From Ancylobacter oerskovii (GTDB taxonomy: Bacteria; Pseudomonadota; Alphaproteobacteria; Rhizobiales; Xanthobacteraceae), in assembly GCF_018390555.1 (NCBI RefSeq), contig NZ_JAHBGB010000042.1:1-44756 (forward strand): a DNA stretch of 44,756 nt, read 5' to 3'. Below the pieces are notes generated by a model. The model did no database searches. It saw only the letters and a program-made list of their open reading frames with translations, and was not told the origin of the DNA. Of the stretch, positions 8,936 through 18,727 are shown in pieces (positions within the stretch are counted from its first letter, which is position 1; each line of letters begins with the position of its first letter). The translations under genes were made by a program, and so were the position numbers.

Positions 8936-8972
8936 GCGGAAAATCTCTACATGGATGTCAGAAATTTTCCGC
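8936..8972. repeat. 9-bp inverted repeat just upstream of trpG
   Basis: GCGGAAAAT (8936-8944) pairs with ATTTTCCGC (8964-8972) across a 19-nt loop, immediately 5' of trpG on its strand. A related perfect dyad with the same GCGGAAA/TTTCCGC core sits at 9101-9117. It could be an operator, an attenuator-like hairpin or a repeat relic. I see no leader peptide with tandem Trp codons beside it. Confidence 0.6.
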
Positions 8973-9100
8973 ACAAGCTCTAGGCGGTGAACCGGCGCCC
9001 GGTCAAGCCGCGCCGGTCGGCGAAGCGTTCATCGCCAGCCGTGCCATCGCTCGTTTCGGATGCGGACCATTTCAGTCGTGTTCCTGCGCCGTGTCGGACA

Positions 9101-9117
9101 AGCGGAAATTTTCCGCT
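9101..9117. repeat. Perfect 17-bp dyad in the trpE-trpG gap
   Basis: AGCGGAAA-T-TTTCCGCT is a perfect dyad with the same core as the repeat at 8936-8972. On the minus strand it lies about 400 nt beyond the trpE stop. Confidence 0.6.
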
Positions 9118-9132
9118 GTTTCTGACTTACAC

Positions 9133-9225
9133 GCCGGATGCCCGTTGGGAAAGGGGCAACCGGAGCCCGGCGCCTCCCGACGCGGCGGGCAAGGCCGGAT
9201 GCCCCGTGGGAAAAGGGGCAACCGG
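9133..9225. repeat. Two direct copies of a ~31-bp hairpin element
   Basis: 9133-9163 and 9194-9225 are near-identical copies, sharing GCCGGATGCCC then GTTGGGAAA or GTGGGAAAA, then GGGGCAACCGG. Within each copy TGCCC(C) can pair with (G)GGGCA, so each is a small hairpin. This looks like a dispersed intergenic repeat of the genome rather than a local regulator. Confidence 0.7.
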
Positions 9226-9257
9226 TGAGGTCCGCCAGCGCCGCCCGCGCGCCTGCT

Positions 9258-9280
9258 CCCTCTCCCCGGCGGGGAGAGGG
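9258..9280. repeat. Palindromic intergenic repeat (CCCTCTCCCC type)
   Basis: CCCTCTCCCC (9258-9267) and GGGGAGAGGG (9271-9280) form a perfect 10-bp stem. Further GGGGAGAGGG text occurs near 9427-9436. Elements of this type are, to my knowledge, scattered between genes in many rhizobial-type genomes. Confidence 0.65.
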
Positions 9281-9354
9281 GTGGGGTGAGGGGGGAGCAA
9301 CGCTTCCCGATATGGTTCCCCTTCACCGCCCCGCTTCGCGGGCCACCTCTCCGC

Positions 9355-9378
9355 CGAAACCGGATGCATCCGGTTTCG
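9355..9378. repeat. Perfect 24-bp palindrome
   Basis: Bases 9355-9378 read identically on both strands. The half-site is CGAAACCGGATG and there is no spacer. A second imperfect dyad follows: CCGAACTCGG (9391-9400) against CCGGGTTCGG (9407-9416), with one mismatch. Together these mark the trpE-trpG gap as a cluster of palindromic repeats. Confidence 0.85.
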
Positions 9379-9390
9379 ACCTTGCCGGAA

Positions 9391-9416
9391 CCGAACTCGG
9401 CAGCAGCCGGGTTCGG
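9391..9416. repeat. Imperfect 10-bp inverted repeat downstream of trpE
   Basis: CCGAACTCGG and CCGGGTTCGG pair with one mismatch across CAGCAG. It is the first stem met by transcription leaving trpE (stop at 9516), about 100 nt on, and could act as a terminator or RNA-processing hairpin. No T-run follows. Confidence 0.45.
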
Positions 9417-9515
9417 GCGGGGGGGCGGGGAGAGGGAAGCAAGGGGCGTTGGGGAGGGCGGAGAGGCCGGCCCGGAACGCGGCGCCTCAAAGGCCGAGCG
9501 CGACGAAACGCCCCC

Positions 9516-11030
9516 TCACTGCCCCCGTCCGGCGCGGGCGGCGAAGCGCACGGCTTCCTCGCCGGCGCGGAACAGCGCCTTGGCCTTGTTCACGCATTCC
9601 TGCTGCTCGCTCTCGGGCACCGAGTCGTAGACGATGCCGGCGCCGGCCTGCACATGCATCTTGCCGTCCTTCACCACCGCGGTGCGCAGCACGATGCAGG
9701 TGTCCATCTCGCCGTCGGCGCCGAAATAGCCGATGGCGCCGGCATAGATGCCGCGCTTGTCGCGCTCCAGCTCGTCGATGATCTGCATCGCCCGCACCTT
9801 CGGCGCCCCCGACACCGTGCCGGCCGGGAAGCCCGCCGCGAGGGCGTCCAGCGCGTCGTGCTTCGGGTCGAGGTCGCCCTCGACATTGGAGACGATGTGC
9901 ATCACCTGGCTGTAGCGCTCGATGAAGAAGCTGTCCGTCACCTCCACCGTGCCGATGGCGGCGACGCGGCCGACATCGTTGCGGCCGAGGTCGAGCAGCA
10001 TCAGGTGCTCGGCGCGCTCCTTGGGGTCGGCGAGCAGCTCCTCCTCCAGCGCCTTGTCCTCCTGCGGGGTGGCGCCGCGCCGGCGGGTGCCGGCGATCGG
10101 GCGGATGGTGACGGTGTTGTCGCGCAGCCGCACCAGGATCTCCGGCGAGGAGCAGACGATGGAGAAGCCGCCGAAGTTGAAATAGACGAGGAACGGCGCC
10201 GGGTTGATCCGCCGCAGCGAGCGGTACAGCGAGAAGGGCGGCAGCGTGAACGGCGCGTCGAAGCGCTGGGAGAGCACCACCTGGAAGATGTCGCCGGCGC
10301 GGATGTATTCCTTCGCCCGCTCCACCATCGCCAGATAATGGTCGGGCGCGGTGTTGGAGACCGGCACCACCAGCTGGTGCAGCGCGTCCTCGGCCGGCTG
10401 GGCGGGGAGGGCGTCCTCCAGCGCCGCCACCACCCGCGCGATGCGCTCGCGCGCCGCTTCCAGCGCCGCAACGGCGGAGACGCCGGCAGCGGGCCGCACC
10501 GGAGTGACCACCGTCACCTCGTCGCGCACCGCGTCGAACACCACCATCACCGTGGGGCGGATGAAGATGGAATCCGGCACGCCGAGCACGTCGGGCTTGG
10601 CCTCCGGCAGGCGCTCCATCTGCCGGACCATGTCGTAGCCGAGATAGCCGAAGATGCCGGCCGCCATCGGCGGGGCGCCGTCCGGCAGGGCGATCCGCGA
10701 TTCCTCGACCAGTGCCCGCAGCGAGACCAAGGGCCGCTCGGCGCAGGGCTCGAAGGCGTCGGGCTCGGCGGCGGCGCGGCGGTTGATCTCCGCCCGCCCG
10801 TCGCGGCAGCGCCAGATCAGGTCCGGCTCCATGCCGATCATCGAGTAGCGCCCGCGCGTGGCGCCGCCCTCGACCGATTCCAGCAGGAAGGAGTTCGCCC
10901 GGTCGGCGGCGATCTTCAGATAGGCGGAGACCGGGGTTTCGAGATCGGCGACCAGCGTCTCGCCGATCACCTGCGCCTCGCCGCGCGCATAGGCGTTCGC
11001 GAAGGCGTCCGCATCGGGATTGAGGTTCAT
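9516..11030 (-). CDS. trpE: Anthranilate synthase component I
   Basis: A 504-residue TrpE that makes anthranilate from chorismate, using ammonia from TrpG. The N-terminal tryptophan feedback region contains NSFLLESVEGGATRGRYSMI (residues 45-64). The chorismate-binding domain fills the C-terminal half, with IVCSSPEILVRL, TIRPIAGTRRRG, EELLADPKERAEHLMLLDLG, RNDVGRVA, FPAGTVSGAPKVRAM and QAGAGIVYDS. It is not fused to trpG. It starts 10 bp after ppiD, so it is probably transcribed from the ppiD promoter. Confidence 0.97.
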   Translation of the reverse strand: MNLNPDADAFANAYARGEAQVIGETLVADLETPVSAYLKIAADRANSFLLESVEGGATRGRYSMIGMEPDLIWRCRDGRAEINRRAAAEPDAFEPCAERPLVSLRALVEESRIALPDGAPPMAAGIFGYLGYDMVRQMERLPEAKPDVLGVPDSIFIRPTVMVVFDAVRDEVTVVTPVRPAAGVSAVAALEAARERIARVVAALEDALPAQPAEDALHQLVVPVSNTAPDHYLAMVERAKEYIRAGDIFQVVLSQRFDAPFTLPPFSLYRSLRRINPAPFLVYFNFGGFSIVCSSPEILVRLRDNTVTIRPIAGTRRRGATPQEDKALEEELLADPKERAEHLMLLDLGRNDVGRVAAIGTVEVTDSFFIERYSQVMHIVSNVEGDLDPKHDALDALAAGFPAGTVSGAPKVRAMQIIDELERDKRGIYAGAIGYFGADGEMDTCIVLRTAVVKDGKMHVQAGAGIVYDSVPESEQQECVNKAKALFRAGEEAVRFAARAGRGQ

Positions 11031-11040
11031 CTGCGAGGCC

Positions 11041-12933
11041 TCAGTTCACCGCGTCGGCGGGCACGCCGACGATCTGGTCGAGCGCGGCGCGGTTGATGCG
11101 GGCGCCGAGGTCGCTCTGCAGCTGCACCAGGTACTCCGTCATCAGGTCGTTCTGCAGGCTCTGGCCGATATCGGCGATGATCTTGTCATTCTGCGGCGTG
11201 TTGTCGGGCACGGTGACGCCCGTCACCTTGAACAGCAGGCGGTCGTCGCCGGGCAGGGTGGTCGAGCCCACCGCGCCGTCGCGGGTGTCGAAGATGGCGG
11301 CGATGGCGTCCTGCGGCACGCCCTCATTGGCGCGGCCGCGGCGCAGGCCGGCGGCGGTGCGCAGCTCCAGCCCGGCATCGGCGACGGTGAGGTCGAAGGC
11401 GGCGCCGTCGGCGACCTTCTTCTTCAGCTCGGCGAGCCTGGCGTCGAGCGCCTGCGCCGTCTCGTCCTCCTTCCAGCGCACGAGCACCTGCGCGCGCGCC
11501 TCCTCGAAGGTCCGCTCGCGCGGGGCGGTGATGTCGCTCACCTCGTACCAGACATAGCCGGCGTTCTGCGGCAGGGTGATCGGGTCGTTCTCCGCGCCGA
11601 TCTCGGTGGCGAAGGCGAGGCGCAGCACGTCCGAGCGCGCCGGGATGGCGGGAATCGCCGTGCCGTCGGGCTGCAGGCCCTCGACGCTGGTGTCGAGGCT
11701 CAGCAGCGTCAGCCCGGCCTTGGAGGCAGCCTCGGTGAGGGTGGCGCCGGCGTTGCGGTCGTCCTCCACCTTGTCATAGGCGGCGAGCATGGCCCGGCGG
11801 GCGGCGTCGAGCTGGAGTTCCCGGCGGATGTCGCCGGCGACCTCGTCGAGCGGCTTCACCGCGGCGGGGGTGATGGCGCCGACATGCACGATCACCGGGC
11901 CGAAGCGCCCGTTCACCACGCCGCTGGTGCCCTCGGCGGCGGTGGCGAAGGCGGCGTCGGCGATGGCGGCGTCGAAGATGTCGGCCCGCGTCACCGTGCC
12001 GAGCGCGGTGTCCTTGGCTTCCAGCTTCCGCTCGGCGGCGATGTCGGCGAAGGAGGTGCCGGCGGCGATCCGGTCGGCGGCGGCCTTGGCCTCGTCGGCA
12101 TTGGGGAACACGATCTGGTCGATCACCCGGCGCTCCGGCGTGCCGAAGCGGGCCTGGTTGGCGTCGTAGAACGCCTTCACCTCGGCGTCGGAGATCGCCT
12201 CCTTGCCGGCCAGCGCCTCGGGGGTGAGCGCCAGCACGTTGATCTTGCGGAATTCCGGCGCGCGGAACGCCGCCTTGCGGGCGTCGAAGAAGCCCTTGAG
12301 CTGCTCGTCGCTGGGCGCGGCGAAGGGGCCGACATTGGCGGCGCCGAGGATGGCGTAGCTCACCGAGCGGGTCTCGCCCTCGTAGCGCTTCACCGCGTCC
12401 TTCAGCACCTGCGGCACTTCGATGCCGCCGGCCAGCGACTGGATCAGCTGCTGGCGCTGGGCGAGCCGGCGCTCGGCCTCGACGAAGCGCGGCTCGGTGA
12501 AGCCGTTGGAGCGCAGCAATTGCAGGAAGTAGTTGTGGTCGAAGGTCCCGGAGGGGCCGAAGAAGGCCGGGTTGTTCTGCACCCGGTCCACCACCTGCTG
12601 GTCGGAGACCGAAAGGCCCATCCGGCGGGCGGCCTCGTCGAGCGCGGCCTCGCCGAGGCGCTCGTTCAGCACCTGGTCGGGAATGCCGAAGGCGCGCGCC
12701 TGGTCGGGGCTGAGGCCCTGCTTGAGCTGCTGGGAGATCTGCTGCAGGCGCTGCTGGTAGAGCTGCTGGAATTCCGGCACCGAGATTTCGGTGGAGCCGA
12801 TGGAGGCCAGCGTCTGGCCGCCGAAGCCACGGAACACATCCGCGATGCCCCAGATGCCGAAGCTGATGATGAGAAGTCCCATCAGGACCTTGGCGACAAT
12901 ACCGGAGGCGCTCTTGCGCAGTGTCTGCAGCAT
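11041..12933 (-). CDS. ppiD: Periplasmic peptidyl-prolyl isomerase/chaperone, PpiD (SurA N-terminal) type
   Basis: A 630-residue inner-membrane-anchored folding factor. The start at 12933 (MLQTLRKSASGIVAKVLMGL) places one membrane anchor at residues 12-35, after a short basic tail, as in PpiD. An upstream extension to 13047 would add 38 residues with no family character. Residues 40-180 form a SurA_N-like chaperone region (SEFQQLYQQRLQQISQQLKQ-like pattern). A parvulin-type PPIase domain follows at about 240-380. Its place between tpiA and trpE is, to my knowledge, conserved in this order. It diverges from tpiA across 185 bp that must hold both promoters. Confidence 0.88.
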   Translation of the reverse strand: MLQTLRKSASGIVAKVLMGLLIISFGIWGIADVFRGFGGQTLASIGSTEISVPEFQQLYQQRLQQISQQLKQGLSPDQARAFGIPDQVLNERLGEAALDEAARRMGLSVSDQQVVDRVQNNPAFFGPSGTFDHNYFLQLLRSNGFTEPRFVEAERRLAQRQQLIQSLAGGIEVPQVLKDAVKRYEGETRSVSYAILGAANVGPFAAPSDEQLKGFFDARKAAFRAPEFRKINVLALTPEALAGKEAISDAEVKAFYDANQARFGTPERRVIDQIVFPNADEAKAAADRIAAGTSFADIAAERKLEAKDTALGTVTRADIFDAAIADAAFATAAEGTSGVVNGRFGPVIVHVGAITPAAVKPLDEVAGDIRRELQLDAARRAMLAAYDKVEDDRNAGATLTEAASKAGLTLLSLDTSVEGLQPDGTAIPAIPARSDVLRLAFATEIGAENDPITLPQNAGYVWYEVSDITAPRERTFEEARAQVLVRWKEDETAQALDARLAELKKKVADGAAFDLTVADAGLELRTAAGLRRGRANEGVPQDAIAAIFDTRDGAVGSTTLPGDDRLLFKVTGVTVPDNTPQNDKIIADIGQSLQNDLMTEYLVQLQSDLGARINRAALDQIVGVPADAVN

Positions 12934-13118
12934 CTTTGTTCTCGTCGGGCGTAGGCCGGCAAAAACCCGGGAGTCTCGGCCCGGGTCGCGAAAGGCGCGC
13001 ATCATAGGGATGGCGCCTTGGTGTCGCAACGCCGCACATGCGGGCATTTGCGCGCTCCCTTTGCGTCTGTTACGCCGGGTCAGCGAAGTGCGGGTAATCT
13101 GAAGGAGCGGGACATTTC

Positions 13119-13877
13119 ATGACGACGCGCCGTCCATTGATCGCCGGTAACTGGAAGATGCACGGGCTGAAGGCGTCCCTGCAGGAATTCGACCGGATGG
13201 TCGCCGCCTATGACGGCGAGCTGCGCGCCCGCACCGACCTGATGATCTGCCCTCCGGCGACGCTGATCGCCGCGCTCGCCGCCGCCGCCGGCACCTCCGG
13301 CGTCGCGGTCGGCGGGCAGGATTGCCATGCGCAGGCGCAGGGCGCCCATACCGGCGACATCGCCGCCGAGATGATTCTCGATGCCGGCGGCCGCGCGGTG
13401 ATCCTCGGTCATTCCGAGCGCCGCACCGACCACGGCGAGACCGATGCCGCGGTGCGCGCCAAGACGCTCGCCGCCTGGCGGGCCGGGCTCGTCGCGGTGG
13501 TCTGCGTCGGCGAACACCGCCAGCAGCGGGAGGAGGGCGTGGCGCTCGATCTGGTGCGGGTGCAGCTCGCCGGCTCGATTCCCGACGGCGCCACGGCGGA
13601 GAATCTCGTCGTCGCCTATGAGCCGGTCTGGGCGATCGGCACCGGCCTCACCCCGAGCGTGGCGGATATCGCCGAGATGCACGGCGCCATTCGCGCGGCG
13701 CTGGTGGCGCGCTTCGGCGAGGCGGTGGGCAACGGCATCCGCATCCTCTATGGCGGCTCGGTCAAGCCGGGCAACGCCGCCGAGATCCTGGCGGTCGCCG
13801 ATGTCGACGGCGCACTGGTCGGGGGCGCCAGTCTCAAGGCGGGGGATTTCCTGGCGATCGCCGGCGCCTATATGTAG
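13119..13877 (+). CDS. tpiA: Triosephosphate isomerase
   Basis: A 252-residue TIM-barrel enzyme that interconverts DHAP and glyceraldehyde-3-phosphate. Key parts are visible: GNWKMHG with the catalytic Lys (residues 10-16), ILGHSERR with the electrophilic His, [11 protein letters not shown] with the catalytic Glu and loop 6, and [13 protein letters not shown] for phosphate binding. AAGGAG lies 11 bp upstream of the ATG. Confidence 0.98.
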   Translation: MTTRRPLIAGNWKMHGLKASLQEFDRMVAAYDGELRARTDLMICPPATLIAALAAAAGTSGVAVGGQDCHAQAQGAHTGDIAAEMILDAGGRAVILGHSERRTDHGETDAAVRAKTLAAWRAGLVAVVCVGEHRQQREEGVALDLVRVQLAGSIPDGATAENLVVAYEPVWAIGTGLTPSVADIAEMHGAIRAALVARFGEAVGNGIRILYGGSVKPGNAAEILAVADVDGALVGGASLKAGDFLAIAGAYM

Positions 13878-14018
13878 GGCGCTCGCCGGCTCGCCCGCCC
13901 GCGCGGCCTCCCTCGTGGGGTGCGCTGGAAATGCCGGACGCGATCGTGTAGGAACCCGACCGACAAAAGCCGGCGGCGACGTTTCGTCCGCCGCCGTATT
14001 CGATTTTGAAGGCGTCAG

Positions 14019-14429
14019 ATGCAGACCGTACTCATCATCATCCACCTCATGGTGGTGCTGGCCCTTATCGGCGTGGTGCTGATCCAGCGCTCCGAGGGCG
14101 GCGGACTCGGGATCGGCGGCGGCGGTGGCGGCGGTGGCGGCTTCTTCAGCGCCCGCGGCACCGCCAACGTGCTGACCCGGGCGACGGCGATCCTGGCGGC
14201 GCTGTTCTTCATCACCAGCCTCGGCCTCACCATTCTGGCGGGTTGGGGGCGCGGCCCGTCCTCGATCTTCACCACGCCGACGACGCTGCCCTCCGGTGCG
14301 CCGGCGGCGCCCGGCGGCAATGTCCTGGAGCAGTTGCAGGGCGCCCAGCCGGCGCCGGGCGCTGCTGCGCCGGCCGCTCCCGCGGCGCCGGCGGCTCCCG
14401 CCGCGCCTCAGGTTCCGCAGTCGCAGTGA
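14019..14429 (+). CDS. secG: Preprotein translocase subunit SecG
   Basis: A 136-residue SecG, the auxiliary subunit of the SecYEG channel. The first membrane helix is residues 2-22 (TVLIIIHLMVVLALIGVVLI). The conserved QRSEGGGLG follows, then a cytoplasmic loop with nine consecutive glycines, then the second helix (about 54-75). The tail from residue 90 is an Ala/Pro low-complexity stretch (AAPAAPAAP type), longer than in E. coli SecG. The order tpiA-secG-pyrG is typical for the group. Confidence 0.93.
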   Translation: MQTVLIIIHLMVVLALIGVVLIQRSEGGGLGIGGGGGGGGGFFSARGTANVLTRATAILAALFFITSLGLTILAGWGRGPSSIFTTPTTLPSGAPAAPGGNVLEQLQGAQPAPGAAAPAAPAAPAAPAAPQVPQSQ

Positions 14430-14449
14430 TCGCGGCGGCGTAATCGCTC

Positions 14450-14480
14450 GGCGGCGGGCCGTTCCCGCCGCTCCGTTTCG
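14450..14480 (+). terminator. Hairpin downstream of secG
   Basis: GCGGCGGG (14451-14458) pairs with CCCGCCGC (14464-14471) around a 5-nt loop, followed by TCCGTTTCGCTCTTT. The T-rich tail is interrupted, so it may be an imperfect intrinsic terminator between secG and pyrG. Confidence 0.5.
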
Positions 14481-14548
14481 CTCTTTATCCCCAAGGCGGG
14501 GGTCGTCCGGCTAAGACGGCCCTCGCCGAATCGCGTTTTCGCAGTTAG

Positions 14549-16189
<1,641 letters not shown>

Positions 16190-16207
16190 CCACGGGGCCT
16201 CATCCGC

Positions 16208-16257
16208 TGGAGCCTTTCTGCAGAAGTGTGAAAGCTTTTGTAGAGAAACAGGCTCCA
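16208..16257. repeat. Inverted repeat downstream of pyrG
   Basis: TGGAGCCT (16208-16215) pairs with AGGCTCCA (16250-16257). The loop contains another perfect dyad, TTCTGCAGAA (16216-16225). It lies 19 bp after the pyrG stop and may terminate pyrG or belong to the promoter of the next gene (a TTGACG follows at 16263). No T-run closes the stem. Confidence 0.4.
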
Positions 16258-16335
16258 TCCTGTTGACGATAGGATGCTTTTCGTCGTTCGGGCGATGTTG
16301 TCCGGTCGGCCGGGAAGGGTTCGGAGGAGAAGCCC

Positions 16336-17205
16336 ATGGCCCGTGGCCTCGATCACGTCGTGCATGTCGTCCGCGATCTCGAAGCCGCGGGGGAGCTCTA
16401 CGACATGCTGGGCTTCACGGTCGGGGCGCGCAACCGCCATCCCTGGGGCACGCATAACCGCATCGTGCAGACCCCCGGCTTCTTCATGGAGATCCTCGAG
16501 GTCGCCGAGCCGGACCATATCCCGCCGCATGGCGAGACCAGCTTCTCCTTCGGCGCCTTCAGCCGCGATTTCCTGGCCGATCGGGGGCCGGGCCTGCCGT
16601 TCCTGGTGCTCGAGGGGCGCGATCCCGCCGCCGAAAAGGCGGAGTTCGACGCCGCCGGCTTCGGCGGCTTCGACGTGTTCGATTTCGAGCGCACCGCCAA
16701 GCGGCCGGACGGCAGCGACGTCGAGGTCGCCTTCTCGCTGGCCTTCGCCCGCGATCCGCTCTCCCCCGAGGCGGGCTTCTTCACCTGCACCCAGCGGCGG
16801 CCGGAGAATTTCTGGGCGCCGGACCTGCAGCGCCACATGAACGGCACCACCGGCGTTGCCGGCGCGGTGCTGGCTGCCGAGGACCCGACGGCGCATCTCG
16901 ACTTCCTGTCGGTGTTCACCGGCGCGCCCTTCCGCCGCGCGGTGGAGGGCTGGTACATCGCCGAGACCCCGCGCGGCCGGATCGAGGTGCTGAACCCCAA
17001 GCTGTTCAACGACCGATTCGGCATCGCCGCTCCCGCCGGGCCGGGGCTGCATCTGGCGGCGGTGCGCTTCGCGGTGGAGGATATCGACCGCACCCGCAGG
17101 CGCCTCGGCTCCAGCCGCATGACGGCCGAGGAGATCGAGGGCGTGATCGTCGTCGGCCCGAAGGCGGCGCTCGGCGCCATGCTGGTGTTCGAGCCCGCGA
17201 CCTGA
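16336..17205 (+). CDS. VOC superfamily (glyoxalase-like domain) protein
   Basis: A 289-residue protein of the glyoxalase-like type (Glyoxalase_3 pattern). It begins MARGLDHVVHVVRDLEAAGE, with the first metal-ligand-type His in LDHVVHVV, followed by YDMLGFTVGARNRHPWGTHN and FFMEILEVAEPD. A second VOC half begins near residue 175 (MNGTTGVAGAVLAAEDPTAH) and ends IEVLNPKLF. A GGAGGAG site precedes the ATG. The family includes dioxygenases, lyases and isomerases, so the substrate cannot be named. It stands alone between pyrG and the Wzc-like gene. Confidence 0.8.
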   Translation: MARGLDHVVHVVRDLEAAGELYDMLGFTVGARNRHPWGTHNRIVQTPGFFMEILEVAEPDHIPPHGETSFSFGAFSRDFLADRGPGLPFLVLEGRDPAAEKAEFDAAGFGGFDVFDFERTAKRPDGSDVEVAFSLAFARDPLSPEAGFFTCTQRRPENFWAPDLQRHMNGTTGVAGAVLAAEDPTAHLDFLSVFTGAPFRRAVEGWYIAETPRGRIEVLNPKLFNDRFGIAAPAGPGLHLAAVRFAVEDIDRTRRRLGSSRMTAEEIEGVIVVGPKAALGAMLVFEPAT

Positions 17206-17260
17206 GCGGCACAGCCTTCCCTTAACGCGGTGGAAACCACGTCTCCGGTCTAATGGCCGG

Positions 17261-18703
17261 ATGATGAAGGACGGCGACAGGGCCACGGACGCTTCGGCAT
17301 CCGGCGCGGAGACGGGGACGATGCCGGCCGGCGGGCCGGCCTCGGCGTTGCACCGTGCCGTGCGGACCGCCCGCCGCCATCTTGCCGCGCCGCTGCTGGT
17401 GGGCCTCCTCGCCGCCGGGCTGGTGCATCAGGGCATCGAGCCCCGCTATGTCGCCGAGGCGCGGCTGCGGGTCGAGGGCGGGCCGCTGGATGCCCGCGCC
17501 GGCGCGGTGCGGCGCAGCCAGTTCCAGCTCATCACCTCGCGCGAATTCGCTCGCCAGGTCCTGCATCGCACCGGCATCGGCGCGCGGCTCGCCGCCCCCG
17601 GCGGTCTCGCGGCGCTCATGTCCTTCCCGTCGGCCTTCGCCGCCGCGCCTTCCGACGACGAGCGGGCGCTGCGCGCCATCGAAGCCGGGCTGCGGCTCTC
17701 CACTTCCGGCGACGGACGCGCCACCATCGGCTTCACCGCCGCCGACGGGGTGCTGGCCGCCGATGTCGCCAATGCCTTCGGCGATTCCTATGTCGAGCTG
17801 CGCCGGTCGTTCGGTGACGGCGCCGCGCCGGTCAGCCTGTCGCGAGCGGTGCCGCCGCGCCAGGCGCTCGGCCTGTCGCCGCTGGAATGGGGGCTCGGCG
17901 CCGGCACCTTCGGATTCGCGCTCACCTGCCTGATGCAGGCGATGTGGCGCCGTCGCACACGCCCGGTGCCGGCGGCGTCGACGCCCGAAGCGGCGGCGGC
18001 CGACGTGCCGCAGGCCCCGGTCCAGCATCTGCCCTGGATCGGCTCGCGGCTGGATGAGGAATCGGAGGAGGCGCCCAAGCGCACCCGCTCCCGGCTCGGC
18101 CGCGACGGCGAGTTGGCGGATCTCTCGCGCCTGGTGCGCCTGCGCGGGACGGCGGCGCGGCTCGTCGTCGTCACCGGCCCGTCGGCGGACGAGGGTACGG
18201 CGCAATGCGCGCTGGCGCTGGGCCGTTCGCTCGCCGCCTGCGAGAAGCGGGTGGTCATCGTCTGCCTCGACGTCACCGCCGCGTCGCTCGCCGAGCTCAC
18301 GGCCGACCCGCGCGCGCCGGGCCTCACCGACCTGCTGTTCGGCGTCGCCAGCTTCTCCGACGCCATCCACCGCGAGACCGCCTCGCGCTGCCACGTCATC
18401 CCGCCGGGCCGCGGCGCCCGCGAGGCCGACGGCCTGGTCGCGTCCGAGCGTCTGGGGCTGATCCTGCGGGCGCTGGTCGAGACCTACGATCACGTCGTGG
18501 TGGCGGCGCCGCCGCTCGGGGTGCTGGAAGAGGCGAAACGCGTCGCCGCCCTCGGTCCGACGCTGATCCTCGTCACCCAGCCGGGCGCGCGCACCACCGA
18601 TGCGGTGCAGGCCTTCGACGCGCTGGCTGCGCGCGGCTTCGGCGACATCGCCATGGTCACCTTCGCCGATCCGGTGCCCGGGCGCCTGCCGCACGCGGCT
18701 TAG
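17261..18703 (+). CDS. Wzc/CpsD-like chain-length and BY-kinase protein with degenerate nucleotide-binding motifs
   Basis: A 480-residue protein with the layout of polysaccharide co-polymerase/tyrosine autokinases but shorter than usual. There is a Wzz-like N-terminal part with helices near residues 40-58 and 208-230, a short periplasmic stretch between them, and a CpsD-like domain from about 290. The expected Walker A (GxGKS/T type) reads GPSADEGTAQ at about 305-315, so the Lys-Ser/Thr pair is gone. The expected Walker B acidic residue is also missing (YDHVVVAAPP instead of IDTPP). No tyrosine-rich tail is present. I infer a pseudokinase with a possible structural or regulatory role in exopolysaccharide export. 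No glycosyltransferase genes are adjacent. Confidence 0.65.
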   Translation: MMKDGDRATDASASGAETGTMPAGGPASALHRAVRTARRHLAAPLLVGLLAAGLVHQGIEPRYVAEARLRVEGGPLDARAGAVRRSQFQLITSREFARQVLHRTGIGARLAAPGGLAALMSFPSAFAAAPSDDERALRAIEAGLRLSTSGDGRATIGFTAADGVLAADVANAFGDSYVELRRSFGDGAAPVSLSRAVPPRQALGLSPLEWGLGAGTFGFALTCLMQAMWRRRTRPVPAASTPEAAAADVPQAPVQHLPWIGSRLDEESEEAPKRTRSRLGRDGELADLSRLVRLRGTAARLVVVTGPSADEGTAQCALALGRSLAACEKRVVIVCLDVTAASLAELTADPRAPGLTDLLFGVASFSDAIHRETASRCHVIPPGRGAREADGLVASERLGLILRALVETYDHVVVAAPPLGVLEEAKRVAALGPTLILVTQPGARTTDAVQAFDALAARGFGDIAMVTFADPVPGRLPHAA

Positions 18704-18727
18704 GCGCGGCGCCGGAGGGGCGCCGGG

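Noticed and set aside
4617..8990. A 1457-residue open frame on the plus strand opposite moeA-moaC-trpC-trpD-trpG
   Set aside because: It is the antisense shadow of well-supported minus-strand genes. Its His/Arg/Ala/Gly-rich composition reflects GC-rich codons read on the other strand, and it crosses several true gene boundaries.
14130..14160. The nine-glycine run in SecG as a sequencing error or slippage tract
   Set aside because: The codons alternate GGC and GGT instead of forming a homopolymer, and a glycine-rich loop at this place is normal for SecG in this group.
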